NCBI GenBank assembly: GCA_023387375.1
Contig: JAEWIE010000050.1
Span: 1-64,000 of the forward strand
DNA length: 64,000 nt
Source: Bacteroidota bacterium
GTDB lineage: Bacteria > Bacteroidota > Bacteroidia > Flavobacteriales > Weeksellaceae
Direction: 5' to 3'
In this document: piece by piece, positions 1 through 8,163 of the stretch
Numbering within the stretch: position 1 is the stretch's first letter
How the letters are laid out: every line of letters starts with the position of its first letter
Position numbers and translations under genes: made by a program
Notes under the pieces: model-generated
The model's input: the letters and a program-made list of their open reading frames with translations, nothing else
Database searches by the model: none
Told to the model about the DNA's origin: nothing

Positions 1-30
1 ATATTCAACGATATTATAGCAGACTGGTAA
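1..30 (+). CDS. 3' end of an upstream gene (possibly LptE family)
   Basis: The first bases read in frame as IFNDIIADW followed by TAA at 28-30, and that stop shares its final A with the ATG of the next gene. A short C-terminal tail of this kind resembles the end of flavobacterial LptE-family lipoproteins, which often precede the next gene, but nine residues cannot prove it. What is seen is only an open frame ending in a stop that overlaps a start; the LptE identity is inference from remembered gene order. Confidence 0.35.
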   Translation: MFNDIIADW

Positions 31-1553
31 TGATAAACGCACGGGTAATCGAACTTTTAAAAAGTCCACGAGAGATTAAAGAGCAGGATTTAAAATTAGT
101 ATCAAAGGAGATCGCAAAATATCCTTATGTACAAAGTTTAAGAGCGCTTTATCTTTTGGGTACGCATATGCACAATGCGCAGAAGTATCCTTCCGTTTTG
201 CATACAACAGCTGCCTATACTACAGACAAAAAGATACTTTATCATTTCATAAATAAACAGGCTAGTGCATCGGAGGCAAAACAAGAGGAGCAGAAGCTCG
301 TGTCCGATGAGCCAAGTAAAGAGAAGTCTACTTCCAGTTTTGAAACGGTTTTACCGAAAGAGAAGCAAACCTTAGCTGTAGTCTATGTAAATGGCGAGAG
401 AAACCGAATTCTCTTTGAAGGAGAAGAGGATTTCCTTTCTCAGCAGACGCCTAAAATTGATTGGGAACAAACAGAGGAAGCGGGAAAATTAACATCTTTG
501 GCACCTGAGCAAATTCCTGTTTCCAATTCAAAGGAACCCGAAATAGAGAAGATTGATAAAGAAGCCCAGATTTCATCGGTAGAAAGCGTAAAAGAATTGG
601 AAAAAGAAAATACGCCAGAGCCTATTGAAAGCGAGAATAGCACTGCAGATCTGTCTTTTCAGGGCATCGACTCTTTCCTGCCAGAGGTTTCCATTGGAGC
701 TAAAGAAAATACAAGTGCATTTTTACCTAAACAGTCCACTGATCGTCATCAAGACGAAATGCAAAGATTAATTGCAGAAGTGGAAGCGAAAATCAAAGCA
801 AAGAAAAAAGCGACTCAAGCTCCTAAGTCCGAAGATGATTCACCAATTGAATCAAATGAAATCAATTTTTCGCAGGTTTCTCAATTTGAATTTTCAAATG
901 CAAAGGAAATAGAAGAAGAAAAAAAACAAGATTCTTTAACCGAGGAAGAACCGACATCAAAATCTACCATCTCTCCTGTAAGTACACCTCGTGAAGGATG
1001 GAAACCCATGGTTTTCCCTACGGGGCCGAGTCCGATAAAATCAAAGGAGAAACCGAGTGAGCAAATTCAGAAGTCTACTGATGACAGTCCTGAAGCTAAG
1101 GAAGAATCCCCTGAGAAAGTGGAAATCGAAGGACAGGTCATGTTGGAGGTTTCTACTCCGAAGCAGGATATCGCTCCAGAGCCACTTCAAAATAGCAACA
1201 TTCCGGAGTTTATAAATACATGGCAAAGCTGGCTTAAAATTGACCGCACACAGGAACCTACGGAAAAATCAACTTTACTCTCAATCGACCAAGTGCGAAA
1301 CAGAGCAATCGATATGTTTATTGAAAATGAGCCGAAGATTTCAAAATTAAAAGAGGAATCTAGTTTTGTCATTAAAGAAAAGCCGGACGATATTTCTCAT
1401 TTAATGACAGAAACCCTCGTAGGACTCTACGTGGAACAGCGACTCTACAGCAAAGCAATTCAAGGATATGAAGTGTTGCAAGAGAAGCACCCAGAAAAGC
1501 GCAGCGAATATGAGGAAAAGATTGAAGAGATAAAAGCAAGAACAGGGAAATAA
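30..1553 (+). CDS. Acidic TPR-like conserved hypothetical protein
   Basis: A 507-residue protein in three parts. Residues 1-75 form a conserved-looking helical head (start MINARVIELL). Residues 80-400 are a very long Glu/Lys/Ser/Pro-rich, low-complexity linker that is probably disordered. The C-terminal 100 residues again look folded and end in a TPR-like helical pair around YSKAIQGYEVL. There is no signal peptide or membrane segment, so it is probably cytoplasmic or peripheral. The start ATG overlaps the preceding stop (TAATG), suggesting translational coupling. Similar proteins annotated as tetratricopeptide hypothetical proteins sit next to lptE in flavobacteria; function is unknown to me. 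Confidence 0.7.
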   Translation: MINARVIELLKSPREIKEQDLKLVSKEIAKYPYVQSLRALYLLGTHMHNAQKYPSVLHTTAAYTTDKKILYHFINKQASASEAKQEEQKLVSDEPSKEKSTSSFETVLPKEKQTLAVVYVNGERNRILFEGEEDFLSQQTPKIDWEQTEEAGKLTSLAPEQIPVSNSKEPEIEKIDKEAQISSVESVKELEKENTPEPIESENSTADLSFQGIDSFLPEVSIGAKENTSAFLPKQSTDRHQDEMQRLIAEVEAKIKAKKKATQAPKSEDDSPIESNEINFSQVSQFEFSNAKEIEEEKKQDSLTEEEPTSKSTISPVSTPREGWKPMVFPTGPSPIKSKEKPSEQIQKSTDDSPEAKEESPEKVEIEGQVMLEVSTPKQDIAPEPLQNSNIPEFINTWQSWLKIDRTQEPTEKSTLLSIDQVRNRAIDMFIENEPKISKLKEESSFVIKEKPDDISHLMTETLVGLYVEQRLYSKAIQGYEVLQEKHPEKRSEYEEKIEEIKARTGK

Positions 1554-1554
1554 G

Positions 1555-1929
1555 ATGAAAATGGATGTGAGTGTTTTAATTGGATTAATTATCCTAGGTC
1601 TCATTGCAGGCTATTTGAGCGGACTAGTGGGAATTGGTGGAGGAATTGTCATGGTACCTGTCCTCGTCATGCTTTTTGGGTTTACGCAGCACAAAGCTCA
1701 GGGAACCACCCTCGCTCTTTTAATGATTCCCGTCGGTTTTTTCGGGGTTATGAATTATTACAAAGCTGGGAACGTCGATATTAAGACCGCATTGCTGTTA
1801 TGTGCGGGATTCGTTTTAGGGAGTTTTTTCGGAAGTAAGATGGCAATTTCTTTGTCGCAAGATACTCTTCGTAAGCTCTTTGCAGTACTCATGTTCGTGG
1901 TGGCAATCAAAATGTTTTTCCAAAAATAG
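1555..1929 (+). CDS. Half-size TSUP family (TauE/SafE-like) membrane transporter
   Basis: A 124-residue integral membrane protein with about four hydrophobic segments. The N-terminal stretch carries the glycine-rich GLVGIGGGIVMVP signature of the TSUP (TauE/SafE) anion-exporter family. Typical TSUP proteins have two such repeats and about 250 residues; this is a single-repeat form, common in Bacteroidota, that would have to dimerise. It starts 1 nt after the stop of the previous gene, so the two are probably co-transcribed. Substrate cannot be read from sequence; sulfite, sulfonate or other organic anions are known for relatives. Confidence 0.85.
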   Translation: MKMDVSVLIGLIILGLIAGYLSGLVGIGGGIVMVPVLVMLFGFTQHKAQGTTLALLMIPVGFFGVMNYYKAGNVDIKTALLLCAGFVLGSFFGSKMAISLSQDTLRKLFAVLMFVVAIKMFFQK

Positions 1930-1954
1930 TTTCCATTCAAAATTCGTTTGGGTC

Positions 1955-2602
1955 TTATTCCAAATGCTTGGTTTCTACGGATTCGACGTCAACCGTAGTA
2001 AGTGGCTTCACGGTTGTTTTCCTTTTTAGTTTGGAATATAATCTCTTGCCCAATATAAGAACGACAACTACTAAGGCGATGGCAAGTAGAGCTGCAATTA
2101 GAGGTGCAGCAAGTGATAAAAAAGTCATTACACCCGCGCCTGCTGTTTCTGTGGTGGCTACCGCAGAGTTGCCCAGGCCCGCTGTTGTGGCCGTGGATGC
2201 GGCTCTAGTTCCTGCGAAACCAGAACTTATAGTAGCGGCGGTACCTCCGCCCGCAATTAAAGCAAGTGCCCAAAGAGGAAAAGTTCCTAAATCTGCAAAT
2301 TGACTCGCAAAAAGCACGGAGCCTGCAAGTGTGGCGAGGGGAATTGAAAGGGTGTCGAGTAAATGATCCACAAACGGAATGTAGTACGCAAAGATCTCAA
2401 CGGCCATCGCTATACCTGTTGCAATGAGAGTAGGAATTCCAGAAAGCCATTCAAAGGACTCATTTACAGGTATCCATCCTAAATAGGATCCTAAACTCAC
2501 CAAAAAAAGAGGCAAAAAGACTCGGAATCCAGTGGCTGCGGCAAGTCCAATACCTATGAAAGTGCCAATTATATAAGGCGCGTACGGAATATTCTCTAAC
2601 AT
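1955..2602 (-). CDS. DUF4126 domain membrane protein
   Basis: A protein of 215 residues from the ATG at 2602; a GTG one codon upstream would only add one residue. It has several hydrophobic helices, a Gly/Ala/Thr-rich middle (GFAGTRAASTATTAGLGNS) and a basic C-terminal tail after the last helix (residues about 190-215). The pattern fits DUF4126 proteins, small inner-membrane proteins of unknown function found in many bacteria. It is convergent with the TSUP gene, with 25 nt between stops. No catalytic motif is evident. Confidence 0.8.
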   Translation of the reverse strand: MLENIPYAPYIIGTFIGIGLAAATGFRVFLPLFLVSLGSYLGWIPVNESFEWLSGIPTLIATGIAMAVEIFAYYIPFVDHLLDTLSIPLATLAGSVLFASQFADLGTFPLWALALIAGGGTAATISSGFAGTRAASTATTAGLGNSAVATTETAGAGVMTFLSLAAPLIAALLAIALVVVVLILGKRLYSKLKRKTTVKPLTTVDVESVETKHLE

Positions 2603-2665
2603 CACTTGAAATTTAGCGGGTTATAGAAGTGAAATTACAAAAATAATCTGAATCAATAATTGACT

Positions 2666-3022
2666 TTATTTGCCAGCGCAGAGTTTTTCGAGCTCGTACT
2701 CGACTTCTTTGAAATGAGATGGTAAGTGGCTGGAGGTCCAGAAAATCATGGCATAGCAATTGGCTCCAAACCGCCCATGGAATTCTTCTTTGTGATGACG
2801 ATACGCTTCTCGAAGGAGTCTTTTGATGCGGTTTCGATGAACCGCTTTTTTAAAATAGCGTTTCGATACGGATACCCCGATTTTAGGTTCAAGGCTCATG
2901 GCGTCATTCACGAAAGCTACGCGAAGGTTGCCAGAGGATTTCCACTTGCCTTTTTCAAAGACAAGCGCCAAATCTTTCTTTTGCTTTAATTTTAAATTCG
3001 AACCGTACGCAAAACTTTTCAT
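2666..3022 (-). CDS. rnpA: Ribonuclease P protein component
   Basis: A 118-residue basic protein. RnpA binds the RNase P RNA and assists 5' maturation of pre-tRNAs in the cytoplasm. The family signature is visible as KRYFKKAVHRNRIKRLLREAYR, whose RNR core (about residues 61-75) contacts the catalytic RNA; the N-terminal KKDLALVFEKGKW segment is also typical. Length is normal. It lies 9 nt downstream of tcdA and is not next to rpmH, unlike the classical oriC arrangement, so it probably depends on the tatD-tcdA promoter. Confidence 0.95.
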   Translation of the reverse strand: MKSFAYGSNLKLKQKKDLALVFEKGKWKSSGNLRVAFVNDAMSLEPKIGVSVSKRYFKKAVHRNRIKRLLREAYRHHKEEFHGRFGANCYAMIFWTSSHLPSHFKEVEYELEKLCAGK

Positions 3023-3031
3023 AGAGTGATC

Positions 3032-3760
3032 TTAAGATTTCTTGACTAAGTAATTTATGACCTCTGCAGCGGCACGAAGTCCGAATGCCGCAGGAATGAA
3101 GCTTATGGTTCCGTAAAAAGATCGCTTAAATTGGGTTCCGTCCGTCAATTTCAGACTTTCCTCGTCTTGAAGTTCAGAGGAGAAAACACATTTAAATCCC
3201 TTGTCAATGTTTGCTTCCTTCTTAATTCGCTTGCGGATCTGTTTTGCGAGGAAACAATTGTACGTTTTGCTGATGTCCTTTACATGGATTTGACCTGCGT
3301 CGATTTTGCCTCCCGCACCCATACAGGATATAATTTTGATTTTCCTTCTGCGAGATTGTTTTATCAGTTCAATCTTCGGAGACACGCTATCAATACAATC
3401 TAGTACATAATCAAAAGAAGTAGAATCTAAAACTTGAGCTATATCTTCTGGATTGAGAAAACGGGGAATTACTTCTAAATGAATCTCAGGATTGATGTCT
3501 TTCAATCGATCCGCCACTAGTTTCGCTTTGCTTTGGCCAATAGTAGAGTGAAGAGCAGGAAGTTGTCGGTTAATATTGGTTAGATCTATTGTATCTCCAT
3601 CCACTAGGGTTAAATGTCCTACCCCTGCGCGGGCTAGAAATTCCGCCGCAAAGGAACCGACGCCGCCCAGTCCTACAACCAACAGTCTTGCATTATGCAG
3701 TTTTTGGATTCCTACTTCTTTAATGAGTAGGGCTGTACGTTCTTCCCATGATTTATCCAT
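3032..3760 (-). CDS. tcdA: tRNA threonylcarbamoyladenosine dehydratase (E1-like, ThiF family)
   Basis: A 242-residue ThiF/E1-like enzyme. The nucleotide-binding motif GLGGVGSFAAEFLARAGVG lies at about residues 30-48, followed by the VDGDTIDLTNINRQ segment typical of TcdA. TcdA activates t6A37 of ANN-decoding tRNAs with ATP to form the cyclic ct6A. The conserved C-terminal GTISFIPAAFGLRAA segment also fits. The gene overlaps the end of tatD by 8 nt and is followed by rnpA, so all three look like one tRNA/nucleic-acid operon. Confidence in the TcdA subfamily over other ThiF proteins is high because of length and the lack of any C-terminal Cys or rhodanese extension. Confidence 0.9.
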   Translation of the reverse strand: MDKSWEERTALLIKEVGIQKLHNARLLVVGLGGVGSFAAEFLARAGVGHLTLVDGDTIDLTNINRQLPALHSTIGQSKAKLVADRLKDINPEIHLEVIPRFLNPEDIAQVLDSTSFDYVLDCIDSVSPKIELIKQSRRRKIKIISCMGAGGKIDAGQIHVKDISKTYNCFLAKQIRKRIKKEANIDKGFKCVFSSELQDEESLKLTDGTQFKRSFYGTISFIPAAFGLRAAAEVINYLVKKS

Positions 3761-4379
3761 GTGCTCTAATTGATTTTAAATTTTCCTCAATCTCTTTTTT
3801 CAACTCTTCTAGATCTATGTTCCGTAGATAGGCCGCTTTGTTGTATATCTCACCAATCTCAGAAACACTAGTGTCTGATTCCAAAAAGTAGCGGTCACGA
3901 GGTATTTTTGAAAAGAGAGTTTGCAAAGATACATTGTGGAGCAGTGCATTTCCAAATGAAAGATAAAGCCCTTTGTCTAATAGCTCCTTAGCGAGCGATT
4001 CTTTTTTGTTGAAGCCGTGAATAATCCAGGGTGTAGTGGCCTTTTTGTAAAAATGCAAAAGTTGCGAGAATCGACGTACACAGTGAATAATCATTGGTTT
4101 CTCAAGCGAGTTACTTAACTGAATTTGAGCTTTAAACGCACTTTGTTGGAGATCATCAGGTGTTTCGCATAACCCATCCAAACCCGATTCGCCAATAGCC
4201 CAGCAATAGGGATCAGAGGCCATTGTTTCGACCCAAAGGAGTTCCTTCGTATAATCGGCTTGTAAGGTTTTAGGGTGCAGACCAACAGAATAGGGCCTTT
4301 CAAGCGGCTTTTGAAAAGCAGTGAGATTGAGAATGCCAACTTCTTTTTCTTTATGGTGGTGGAAATCGAAAAATTCCAT
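3753..4379 (-). CDS. TatD family metal-dependent hydrolase (short form)
   Basis: A 208-residue TIM-barrel hydrolase related to TatD DNase. Visible ligands include the N-terminal FDFHHH cluster, the AIGESGLDG strand with its metal-bridging Glu, IIHC with the next His, WIIHGF, and LESDTS carrying the terminal Asp. Classical TatD proteins have about 260 residues, so this is a compact variant like those found in many Bacteroidota; spacing between strands is shortened rather than truncated at one end. First gene of the tatD-tcdA-rnpA operon, divergent from the TetR gene. Substrate (DNA or D-aminoacyl-tRNA) is not deducible. Confidence 0.85.
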   Translation of the reverse strand: MEFFDFHHHKEKEVGILNLTAFQKPLERPYSVGLHPKTLQADYTKELLWVETMASDPYCWAIGESGLDGLCETPDDLQQSAFKAQIQLSNSLEKPMIIHCVRRFSQLLHFYKKATTPWIIHGFNKKESLAKELLDKGLYLSFGNALLHNVSLQTLFSKIPRDRYFLESDTSVSEIGEIYNKAAYLRNIDLEELKKEIEENLKSIRAHG

Positions 4380-4608
4380 GAATAGAACTATGTATTAATT
4401 TAAGAAAAGCTAGACTCTCCTTGACTCTCTTTTAAGGGGTAACAATTCGTGCAAATTTATAAATTATAGATTTAGAGGCTTTAATTTACAAAGAACAAGT
4501 GACTTCTAGTTTTCATATTGGGTTTTAAATGGGAGGTTTATGCGCGTTTTCATGCCCTACTATTTGGGTGGAACTTAAAAAAATGGTAATTTTACTTAAA
4601 GTGTTTTT

Positions 4609-5244
4609 ATGAAGAAAAAGTTCACGGCAAAACAAATCAACATTTTAGAAGTGGCGGAAGAACTCATTGCGAAAAAAGGGTTTGATGGCACTTCCGTACG
4701 GGACATCTCTTCCAAAGCGAAAATTAATGTCGCGATGATTTCCTATTATTTTGGATCCAAGGAAAAAATGCTCGCTTATTTGTATCAGTACCGTGTGCTT
4801 CGAACTCGTGAAAATTTTGCGGAATTTGCGCAGACCATAAAAGACGGTAAGCCTGAAATGCAGATGAAAGAAATCATTAGGTTTATTATAAGCCAAATGT
4901 TTAAATACAATTATTTTCATGCTTTTGTGAAGCAAGAAATTCGGCATACTGAGCTCGTCAAAGATGAATTGATTGAATTCTATAAAACGGCAACACAAAA
5001 AATTGATTTTGTAATTCAAAAAGGAATCGCATCAGGAGTATTCCATTTTGCGCCTAAACCTGAAGACATCCTTACGCATATTATTGGCTCCGCAGTTTTT
5101 GCGATCCGAAATCGCACATTCTATCAATCGTATCTTAGTGGAGAAAGTGAAGATTTTCTTTCGAGTGCAGAAGAGAAAGTGAAAATGAGTAACTATCAAA
5201 TGATATTTTCTGTTTTGGGTTACCAGGGTGAAGCTCAACGATAG
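4609..5244 (+). CDS. TetR/AcrR family transcriptional regulator
   Basis: 211 residues. The N-terminal 50 residues form the TetR helix-turn-helix: GTSVRDISSKAKINVAMISYYFGSKEKM is the canonical recognition pattern (GxxVRDIA...YYHFxSKexL). The remaining 150 residues are a divergent helical ligand-binding/dimer domain. No efflux or fatty-acid gene is adjacent, so the target and effector cannot be inferred. The 229-nt upstream spacer is AT-rich with no clear TAnnTTTG box (nearest is TAATTTTA at about 4582) and no obvious long palindrome for autoregulation. Confidence 0.9.
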   Translation: MKKKFTAKQINILEVAEELIAKKGFDGTSVRDISSKAKINVAMISYYFGSKEKMLAYLYQYRVLRTRENFAEFAQTIKDGKPEMQMKEIIRFIISQMFKYNYFHAFVKQEIRHTELVKDELIEFYKTATQKIDFVIQKGIASGVFHFAPKPEDILTHIIGSAVFAIRNRTFYQSYLSGESEDFLSSAEEKVKMSNYQMIFSVLGYQGEAQR

Positions 5245-5284
5245 TTAAAGTCTCTTAAAATGAAATCTTTTGGCAAAAAAATCC

Positions 5285-5292
5285 TATTTTTG
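5285..5292 (+). promoter_or_regulatory. Predicted -7 promoter box of bamD
   Basis: TATTTTTG matches the Bacteroidota sigma-ABfr -7 consensus TAnnTTTG and sits 42 nt before the bamD start. No TTTG lies 19-21 nt upstream, so this is a one-element match. Confidence 0.5.
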
Positions 5293-5334
5293 CAGATTGT
5301 AAAAGGTATCGTCAAATACGATTTTAATTAATTT

Positions 5335-6342
5335 ATGAAAAAAACATTCACCCTCCTACTTTTGGTGTTTTTAATGACTGCGTGCAACAAGCAGTACGAT
5401 GTTGCACTAAAAAGTGCGGACAAAGCACTGATTTTAAAAACAGCGAACGATTATTTCGCCAATAAAAAGTGGACGCAAGCTATTGCACTATACGAAAGAT
5501 TGCCCAATTTAGTGGCCGGTACAGACGATGCCAAAACCGTGATTTTTAATACAGCATATGCGAATTACTACGACAAACAGTATCGAATCGCGGCACATCA
5601 TTTTAAAAACTACTCCGTTACCTTTCCTGAGGATGAAAAAGCAGAAGAAGCAGCCTACATGTCTGCCCTTTGTTATTACAACGGATCTTTAGATTATAAT
5701 CTAGACCAAGCCAATACAGAATCTGCGATTAATGAGTTACAGAATTTTCTAAATCGTTATCCGGATTCAGAAAGAAGTAAGAATATCAATGACCTCATTG
5801 ATGAGCTGACCTATAAATTAGAATTTAAGGCTTACGAAAATGCAAGACATTATTTCAAAATAGCGGAATACAAAGCGGCAGACGTTTCGTTTGAAAATGT
5901 GCTTGCTGATTTCCCTAGTACCAAACTTAGAAGTACAATCTACGAATACATTCTTCGTTCGAAGTACGAACTTGCAATGAATTCTGTATACGACAAAAAA
6001 GAAGAGCGTTTAGAAAATGCTTTAGCTTACACAAGATTTGTTGAAAAAGAACTGCCTGATTCGTCGCAACAGAAAGTAGCATTAGAACTGCGTGAAAAAC
6101 TTCAAGCGGAAAGTGTTCGATTTCAAAAGATGAAAGTTTTGGTTGAGAAAGAACAGGCAAGATTACAAGAAAAACAACGCGAGATAGAACTTGAGCTAGA
6201 TCGTCGAGAAGCTGAAAAAGAAAAGAAGGAAGACTTGAAAGACCAAGCAAAAGGCTTACGCGGAAAAGATGCAAAAGAAAAGCAAACTCTTGAAAATCCG
6301 ACAGCAGAGCCAGAAGCGACTTTTAAAATCCAAAGAAATTAA
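5335..6342 (+). CDS. bamD: Outer membrane protein assembly factor BamD
   Basis: A 335-residue lipoprotein. The signal peptide ends in the lipobox LMTAC with the lipidated Cys at about residue 17. TPR-type helices follow (NYYDKQYRIAAHHFKNYSVTFP; repeats of YP/FP helix ends every 34-40 residues) to about residue 260, which is the BamD scaffold that links BamA to the rest of the beta-barrel assembly machine on the periplasmic face of the outer membrane. Residues 265-335 form a highly charged Lys/Glu coiled-coil tail longer than in proteobacterial BamD (about 245 residues), as seen in flavobacterial homologues. The bamD-rpoZ-coaBC-recN order supports the call. Confidence 0.92.
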   Translation: MKKTFTLLLLVFLMTACNKQYDVALKSADKALILKTANDYFANKKWTQAIALYERLPNLVAGTDDAKTVIFNTAYANYYDKQYRIAAHHFKNYSVTFPEDEKAEEAAYMSALCYYNGSLDYNLDQANTESAINELQNFLNRYPDSERSKNINDLIDELTYKLEFKAYENARHYFKIAEYKAADVSFENVLADFPSTKLRSTIYEYILRSKYELAMNSVYDKKEERLENALAYTRFVEKELPDSSQQKVALELREKLQAESVRFQKMKVLVEKEQARLQEKQREIELELDRREAEKEKKEDLKDQAKGLRGKDAKEKQTLENPTAEPEATFKIQRN

Positions 6343-6343
6343 C

Positions 6344-6351
6344 TATCTTTG
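6344..6351 (+). promoter_or_regulatory. Predicted -7 promoter box of rpoZ
   Basis: TATCTTTG fits TAnnTTTG and lies 29 nt before the rpoZ start, immediately after the bamD stop, giving omega its own promoter in addition to read-through from bamD. Confidence 0.5.
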
Positions 6352-6380
6352 CAGCCCGATATTAAATTAATTCACTGAAA

Positions 6381-6695
6381 ATGAGTGTAAAAGATACCAA
6401 AGCAGAATTAACAACTGTAACCTACGATAGAGACAAGATCGAGAAAGGAACCAACTCCATTTACGAAGCGATCGTCATTATGGGAAAAAGAGCAGAGCAA
6501 ATCAATGCTGAAATTCGTTCTGAATTGCACAGTAAACTCGATGAGTTCGCCGTTCACAATACGACTCTAGAAGAAGTATTTGAAAACAGAGAACAAATTG
6601 AAATCTCAAAACATTACGAAAAATTGCCAAAGCCAACTTCCATTGCCATTGCAGAATGGTTGGATGACGAGATTTACTCGAGAAAAACAGACTAA
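6381..6695 (+). CDS. rpoZ: RNA polymerase omega subunit, Bacteroidota type
   Basis: 104 residues. The segment GTNSIYEAIVIMGKRAEQI is the omega fold signature (N-x-Y/F-E-A-V-V-I-A-S-x-R-A-x-Q-I in proteobacteria), and the C-terminus ending in a short acidic EWLDDEIYSRKTD tail is typical for the phylum. Omega chaperones the beta-prime subunit and stabilises RNA polymerase. It lies directly between bamD and coaBC as in other flavobacteria and is followed by a hairpin terminator. Confidence 0.9.
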   Translation: MSVKDTKAELTTVTYDRDKIEKGTNSIYEAIVIMGKRAEQINAEIRSELHSKLDEFAVHNTTLEEVFENREQIEISKHYEKLPKPTSIAIAEWLDDEIYSRKTD

Positions 6696-6728
6696 TCTCT
6701 TACTCGTAAGGTAAAATAAGCTATTTAG

Positions 6729-6766
6729 AGTCGCATCCTATATCAGGGTGTGACTTTATTTGTTTT
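6729..6766 (+). terminator. Rho-independent terminator after rpoZ
   Basis: AGTCGCATCC and GGGTGTGACT form a 10-bp stem with two G-U pairs around a 7-nt loop, followed by a T-rich run (TTATTTGTTTT). Confidence 0.65.
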
Positions 6767-6835
6767 AAGTTGATAGGTTTTTGAGAAGTCCTATTGCTGC
6801 AAAATCACTAACTTCGTTTTTCTAACTGGACCTAT

Positions 6836-8041
6836 ATGCCTTTAGCAGAAAAAAAGATACTATTGATCATTTCAGGCGGAATTGCCGCCTACAAAATGAA
6901 TGAGCTTGTTCGTAGCCTTGTGAAAAAAGGATGTGAAGTCAAAGTGGTTTTGACTCCTGCCGCAAAAAGCTTTGTTTCTGAACTTACTTTGTCCACGCTT
7001 TCTAAGAATGAGGTGCAAAGTGAATTCTACAATGCACAAGGGGTTTGGAATAACCACGTTGAGCTTGCTCTTTGGGCAGACCTACTTTTGGTTGCACCCT
7101 GCACGGCAAACACCCTTTCAAAAATGGTCCACGGAGCCTGTGATAACTTAGCTTTAGCCGTCTATATGTCTGCAAAATGCCCCGTATTTATTGCTCCCGC
7201 AATGGATTTGGATATGTATGCGCATCCCTCGACTCTACTCAATTTAGATTTAGCACAAGACTTTGGACATATCATTATCCCGGCTCAATATGGCGAACTC
7301 GCTAGTGGACTCGTGGGACAAGGACGTCTAGAGGAACCTCAAGAAATTCTAGCGCAAATTGAAATGTATTTCTCGGCATCCAGCACGAAGCAAGATCTTG
7401 TAGGAAAAAAAGTGCTTATTACGGCAGGACCAACATATGAGGCTATTGATCCCGTGCGTTTTATTGGGAATCATTCAAGTGGAAAAATGGGCTTTTCACT
7501 CGCAAAAGAAGCTGCACAGCGAGGCGCAGAGGTTTTCCTAATCTCAGGACCCAGCGCTCTAGAGTTAGAGCATCCCCATGTAAAGGTCGTTCGGGTTACG
7601 TCTGCAAAACAAATGCGTGAGGCTGTTTTTCAAGTGTATGATTCGGTCGATATTGCAATTGCAAGTGCTGCTGTTGCAGACTATGCTCCTAAAGAAGCTG
7701 CCTTAGAAAAAATCAAAAAGTCAGCGGATTCCATGGTGATTGAACTGGTTAAAAATCCCGATATCCTTTTTGAAATGGGAGAAAAAAAGAAATCACAGTT
7801 TCTGGTTGGGTTTGCTCTTGAAACCCAGAATGAAGTGGAAAATGCGAAAGGGAAACTCCAGCGCAAGAACCTGGATATGATCGTTCTAAATTCATTACGT
7901 GATGAAGGGGCAGGCTTTAAAGGTGATACCAATAAAATACGCATTTTCACTGAAGAACGTGAGCAAGAGTTCTCTCTCAAGTCCAAAGAGAATGTCGCGA
8001 AAGATATTTTAGACTTTATCCAAAGTCACCTTTCCTCTTAG
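6836..8041 (+). CDS. coaBC: Bifunctional phosphopantothenoylcysteine decarboxylase / phosphopantothenate-cysteine ligase
   Basis: 401 residues, two domains. The CoaC flavoprotein half (residues 1-185) shows the start ISGGIAAYKMNELVR, the catalytic His region NHVELALWAD, and the substrate motif PAMDLDMY. The CoaB half (residues 190-401) starts VLITAGPTYEAIDPVRFIGNHSSGKMG and contains ASAAVADYAP and LVKNPDIL, typical of CTP-dependent ligation of cysteine to 4'-phosphopantothenate. Together they carry out two consecutive steps of coenzyme A synthesis in the cytoplasm. Length is normal. The candidate -7 box TAACTTCG (6814-6821) is a poor match to consensus. Confidence 0.95.
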   Translation: MPLAEKKILLIISGGIAAYKMNELVRSLVKKGCEVKVVLTPAAKSFVSELTLSTLSKNEVQSEFYNAQGVWNNHVELALWADLLLVAPCTANTLSKMVHGACDNLALAVYMSAKCPVFIAPAMDLDMYAHPSTLLNLDLAQDFGHIIIPAQYGELASGLVGQGRLEEPQEILAQIEMYFSASSTKQDLVGKKVLITAGPTYEAIDPVRFIGNHSSGKMGFSLAKEAAQRGAEVFLISGPSALELEHPHVKVVRVTSAKQMREAVFQVYDSVDIAIASAAVADYAPKEAALEKIKKSADSMVIELVKNPDILFEMGEKKKSQFLVGFALETQNEVENAKGKLQRKNLDMIVLNSLRDEGAGFKGDTNKIRIFTEEREQEFSLKSKENVAKDILDFIQSHLSS

Positions 8042-8151
8042 TTTTTCAAACGATTGTTTTTACGAGTCTAGGACTTTTTAAAGTTCGTTGAGAATTTCCC
8101 ATTTAGGCGATTAATTTGTGAGTAGCCGGCGGTAAAGTCTCACAATATTCT

Positions 8152-8159
8152 TATTTTTG
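8152..8159 (+). promoter_or_regulatory. Predicted -7 promoter box of recN, only 4 nt before the start codon
   Basis: TATTTTTG matches TAnnTTTG exactly and ends 4 nt before the recN ATG. If the box is used, transcription would begin at or next to the A of the ATG, giving a leaderless mRNA. Confidence 0.5.
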
Positions 8160-8163
8160 TCCG

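Noticed and set aside
1968..2303. 111-codon plus-strand open frame inside the DUF4126 gene
   Set aside because: It is antisense to a clear membrane protein and has no promoter box or family features.
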